Positions 63,748 to 64,000 of a stretch of 64,000 nt of DNA are shown piece after piece; positions within the stretch are counted from its first letter, which is position 1, and each line of letters begins with the position of its first letter. Source of the stretch: Paralithodes platypus (Eukaryota; Arthropoda; Malacostraca; Decapoda; Lithodidae). Below the pieces are notes generated by a model. That model made no database searches, was not told where the DNA came from, and was given only the letters and a program-made list of their open reading frames with translations. The stretch lies in NCBI GenBank assembly GCA_032716605.1, contig CM064572.1, positions 42,050,897 through 42,114,896 of the forward strand. Reading direction: 5' to 3'. Both the position numbers and the translations under genes were made by a program.

Positions 63748-64000
63748 CACATTACGAGCGGGTGGTCTGTGGCCGTTTTGGGCCTTTTCAGGCCATTCTG
63801 ACTGCTATATCAACCATCAGCATGAAAGGAACTGTATTGTGCCAAAAACTAGGCGGAAATCGCTACACAATGACACCACATACAGCTACGTAGCACTCGT
63901 GGAGCCCTGACAGTGTTACCTCAAAGATGGAAGTTTAGCGGATTTTGCTACATTGTTCACTTTTCGCGAACTATTGGTCACACTGTCATCCTCCCGCGCG
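63748..64000. mobile_element. TTAA element family C, in the 5' LTR, runs off the window
   Basis: Begins CACATTACGAGCGGGTGG after TTAA. From 63890 it matches 19380-19495 nearly base for base (GCTACGTAGCACTCGTGG to CATCCTCCCGCGCG). The intact 3' LTR at 57351-57354 shows the empty TTAA site. Confidence 0.83.

Larger units (their letters stand above)
57285..64000 (-). mobile_element. Ty3/gypsy-class provirus, Gmr1-like domain order, incomplete
   Basis: Read on the minus strand: 5' LTR (from beyond the window to 63681), primer-binding site (63674-63658), gag (63593 down), protease, integrase, a truncated reverse transcriptase, polypurine tract (about 58708-58694) and 3' LTR (58693-57285). Integrase lies before RT, unlike the usual Ty3 order. 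Two TTAA elements have inserted later, in gag (62460-63099) and in the 5' LTR (63748 on). The coding region holds stops, frameshifts and a loss of most of RT and all of RNase H. No env-like gene is visible. The readable parts of the two LTRs differ at about one base in seven, so the insertion is old. Confidence 0.86.

Noticed and set aside
57285..64000. Endogenous retrovirus with env
   Set aside because: No env-like frame was seen; after RT the sequence goes straight to the polypurine tract and LTR, and the pol motifs are of the Ty3/gypsy type.

Overview
The window looks like a stretch of animal, most probably arthropod, nuclear DNA; a decapod crustacean is the best guess. The grounds are non-LTR elements of the type common in crab and shrimp genomes, Penelope-like elements, tRNA-derived SINEs, very heavy microsatellite content, and a short (TTAGG)n tract, the arthropod telomere repeat. 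I found no intact protein-coding host gene, no rRNA, no credible functional tRNA gene and no prokaryotic feature. Almost every recognisable coding stretch belongs to a transposable element, and nearly all carry frameshifts or stops.

Layout. 1-3112: Jockey-like LINE, nearly full ORF2 with three frameshifts. 3113-6560: small DNA-element remnants. 6564-9055: element with TA duplications and terminal inverted repeats that carries a 62-63 bp minisatellite and sits inside an older MITE. 9250-16100: short TTAA-type MITEs, tRNA-like SINE pieces and a LINE scrap. 16130-22260: repeat rich in AGGTCA/TGACCT motifs, interrupted by a second Jockey-like LINE (18786-20940), itself hit by a TTAA element. 22397-24950: nested MITEs with a 560 bp SINE-like insertion. 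25795-31690: RTE-like LINE split by a DNA transposon (26641-29130) holding a broken minus-strand gene. 32663-35417 and 44523-45583: two closely similar Penelope-like elements (RT plus GIY-YIG), each flanked by (TA)n. 37545-39741: GTCTGTCT-type minisatellite. 41778-43249: solo LTR. 46242-47468: Tc1/mariner-like non-autonomous element. 49729-54162: DNA transposon with long, internally repeated inverted termini and a broken gene. 57285-64000 (continuing beyond the window): Ty3/gypsy-class provirus on the minus strand.

Two themes join the pieces. First, at least four short element families use TTAA targets (piggyBac-like behaviour) and often abut or enter one another at a shared TTAA; no matching transposase is visible, so they were presumably mobilised from elsewhere. 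Second, the terminal provirus has integrase before reverse transcriptase and a SCAN-like capsid segment, the arrangement known for Gmr1-like Ty3/gypsy elements. Family labels A to E used below are local names: A = MITE with TTAAGGGGAGATGG-like ends; B = short TTAACCCTTT element; C = about 480 bp TTAA element with AGCGGC near both ends; D = TTAA element with CCCGRCAAGCGC ends; E = TAA-flanked AGCCGGTATCA element.
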